Of a stretch of DNA of 6,116 nt, positions 4,838-6,116 are shown piece after piece. The notes under the pieces were generated by a model. It had not been told where the DNA came from. It saw only the letters and a program-made list of their open reading frames with translations, and ran no database searches. Numbering within the stretch: position 1 is the first letter of the stretch; every line of letters begins with the position of its first letter. Both the position numbers and the translations under genes were made by a program. Source of the stretch: an uncultured Clostridia bacterium (GTDB lineage: Bacteria > Bacillota > Clostridia > Oscillospirales > Acutalibacteraceae); NCBI GenBank assembly GCA_945869905.1, contig CAMBQD010000068.1:1-6116 (forward strand), in the 5' to 3' direction.

Positions 4838-5982
4838 CGGCTTATTTTGACAATTCGGCAACAACAAAGCCCTGCAGGGAATGTGTGGACGCTGTAGCAA
4901 ATATGCTGGAAAATAATTGGGGCAATCCCTCAAGCCTGCATAATATGGGCATTGACGCAATGAAAGAGGTTATCCTTGCCAGAACGGCGGTGGCGGAGTC
5001 ATTAGGCGCAGACAGGGATGAAATTGTGTTTACCTCCGGCGGAACAGAGGCTAATAATCTTGCTCTTTTCGGAGCGGTTAAGGCAAGGAAACGGCTTGGA
5101 AAAAGAATTGTTACCACTGCTATTGAGCATGAAAGCGTTTTGCAATCGGCACAGCAGCTTGAAAGAGAAGGCTTTGAGGTTGTTTATCTTATGCCTGATA
5201 AAAGCGGTAATATTACAAAGGAACAGCTTTTTGACGCAGTTAACAGCGACACCATTCTTGTATCAATGATGTACGTTAACAACGAGGTTGGCTCAGTTAT
5301 GCCTGTTGACTCAATAAAACGTGCGGTCAAGCGTGCAGGCGCCCCTGCGCTTATACACGTTGACTGTGTTCAGGCATACGGAAAGATGCCTATAAATGCC
5401 AAAAGGCTGGGAGCTGATTTAATAACTGTTTCAGCTCACAAAATTCACGGACCCAAGGGTATTGGCGCCCTGTACGTAAATAAAGAGGCAAATTTGACAG
5501 ACCAGAATTTTGCACGCACCTTTGGCGGAGAGCAGGAAAAGCGTATCCGACCGGGAACGGAGGGCGCACCTCTTATTGCAGGATTTGGTGCGGCAGTCAG
5601 GGCACTGACTGATTTTGCACAGCAGAAAAAAGCAATCAAGCAGCTAAATGAATACACAAGAGAGCAGCTGAGCAAAATAAAGGGAATTAGATTTAATAAT
5701 GATGAAAACGCATCACCGTATATCATAAATATATATGTCCCAACCTTTATGAGAAGTCAAACGATTTTGCAGGAGCTTTCTGCAAATTATTCGGTGTATG
5801 TCAGCAACGGCTCCGCCTGTGCAAAGGGTAAAAAAAGCCATGTGCTGACGGCAATGGGGCTTGATGACGAAACCCTTGATAAGAGCATAAGAATAAGCTT
5901 CAGCAGGTATAATACAAAGGAGGAGGCAGACCTGCTTGTAAAGGCTCTCGGCGAGCTTATTAATAAACATCCAATGGAGTAA
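4834..5982 (+). CDS. Cysteine desulfurase (NifS/IscS family)
   Basis: A 382-aa PLP enzyme that takes sulfur from cysteine, leaving a persulfide on its active-site cysteine and releasing alanine. Signatures are YFDNSATTKP (4-13), FTSGGTEANNLA (66-77), AIEHES with His99 over the PLP ring, HVDCVQAYGK with Asp177, SAHKIHGPKG with PLP Lys203, FGGEQEKRIRPGTE (230-243), and the active-site loop SNGSACAKGKKSHVL with Cys329. Between Cys329 and the SHVL motif the loop is two residues shorter than in E. coli IscS, which I believe is common in clostridial paralogues paired with ThiI. The ATG overlaps the previous stop (ATGA), and thiI starts two bases after its stop. The natural partner is therefore ThiI, with the persulfide passed on for tRNA 4-thiouridine. 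A wider Fe-S role is possible. Confidence 0.95.
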   Translation: MTAYFDNSATTKPCRECVDAVANMLENNWGNPSSLHNMGIDAMKEVILARTAVAESLGADRDEIVFTSGGTEANNLALFGAVKARKRLGKRIVTTAIEHESVLQSAQQLEREGFEVVYLMPDKSGNITKEQLFDAVNSDTILVSMMYVNNEVGSVMPVDSIKRAVKRAGAPALIHVDCVQAYGKMPINAKRLGADLITVSAHKIHGPKGIGALYVNKEANLTDQNFARTFGGEQEKRIRPGTEGAPLIAGFGAAVRALTDFAQQKKAIKQLNEYTREQLSKIKGIRFNNDENASPYIINIYVPTFMRSQTILQELSANYSVYVSNGSACAKGKKSHVLTAMGLDDETLDKSIRISFSRYNTKEEADLLVKALGELINKHPME

Positions 5983-5984
5983 AT

Positions 5985-6116
5985 ATGAAAGAAATAATAC
6001 TTATTAAAAACGGAGAACTTGCACTCAAAGGACTTAACAGAAATTCCTTTGAGGATATCCTTATAAAAAATATGAAAAAAAAGCTTGCCGATTTGGGAGG
6101 CTTTGAATTTACAAAA
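5985..6116 (+). CDS. thiI: tRNA 4-thiouridine synthase ThiI, N-terminal fragment
   Basis: The first 44 codons of a gene that continues past the right edge. The start MKEIILIKNGELALKG followed by LNRNSFED is the conserved beginning of ThiI, the N-terminal ferredoxin-like domain that precedes THUMP and the ATP-pyrophosphatase domain. ThiI adenylates U8 of tRNA and, with persulfide from a cysteine desulfurase, makes 4-thiouridine; in some bacteria it also supplies sulfur for thiamine. The usual YGEL at residues 9-12 reads NGEL here. GGAG (5976-5979) lies five bases before the ATG, and only two bases separate it from the desulfurase stop, so the two are cotranscribed. Whether a C-terminal rhodanese domain exists cannot be seen; most Firmicutes ThiI lack it. 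Confidence 0.9.
   Translation, partial: MKEIILIKNGELALKGLNRNSFEDILIKNMKKKLADLGGFEFTK

Noticed and set aside
1..6116. CRISPR array, tRNA, rRNA or insertion sequence
   Set aside because: There are no regularly spaced direct repeats, no tRNA-like cloverleaf or rRNA stretches, and no transposase reading frame anywhere in the window.

Overview
The window looks like a chromosomal segment of a low-to-mid GC Clostridia bacterium, probably Oscillospiraceae/Ruminococcaceae-like. This rests on the protein flavour of every gene, the strong AGGAGG-type ribosome binding sites, consensus sigma-A promoters, a Firmicutes-type LexA box, and a hairpin repeat of a kind I recall from that group. The species is an inference; no rRNA or other diagnostic marker is present.

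Layout, left to right. Bases 1-209 hold no assignable gene: a strong hairpin terminator, an interspersed double-hairpin repeat, and a second terminator hairpin beside the alr stop codon. Alanine racemase (alr) occupies 210-1364 on the minus strand with its own promoter. Upstream of alr, also on the minus strand, is what looks like an undescribed ~100-nt small RNA gene: a perfect TTGACA-17-TATAAT promoter, a 12-bp hairpin at the 5' end, a linker containing an anti-Shine-Dalgarno CCUCC, and a terminator hairpin with a U-rich tail.

On the plus strand follows a two-gene unit (71 aa unknown protein, then a 107-aa sigma-70 region-4-like DNA-binding protein). Its promoter carries a near-perfect LexA (SOS) box exactly between the -35 and -10 elements, and 12-bp perfect inverted repeats flank that control region. 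The transcript ends in a possible H-type pseudoknot followed by a strong terminator. This SOS-controlled, region-4-only pair is the most interesting accessory element here.

Next is a minus-strand membrane acyltransferase-like protein (DUF1624/HGSNAT-like). It shares a 105-bp intergenic region with a plus-strand operon, and the two promoters overlap at their -35 elements. The operon is tightly coupled (two ATGA overlaps, then a 2-nt gap): FlK-like hotdog thioesterase, a HAD phosphatase fused to a Nudix hydrolase, a cysteine desulfurase (NifS/IscS type), and the start of thiI, which runs off the right edge. Desulfurase and ThiI together form the sulfur-transfer route to 4-thiouridine in tRNA. 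The thioesterase and the HAD-Nudix protein are more likely metabolite clean-up enzymes carried in the same transcript.
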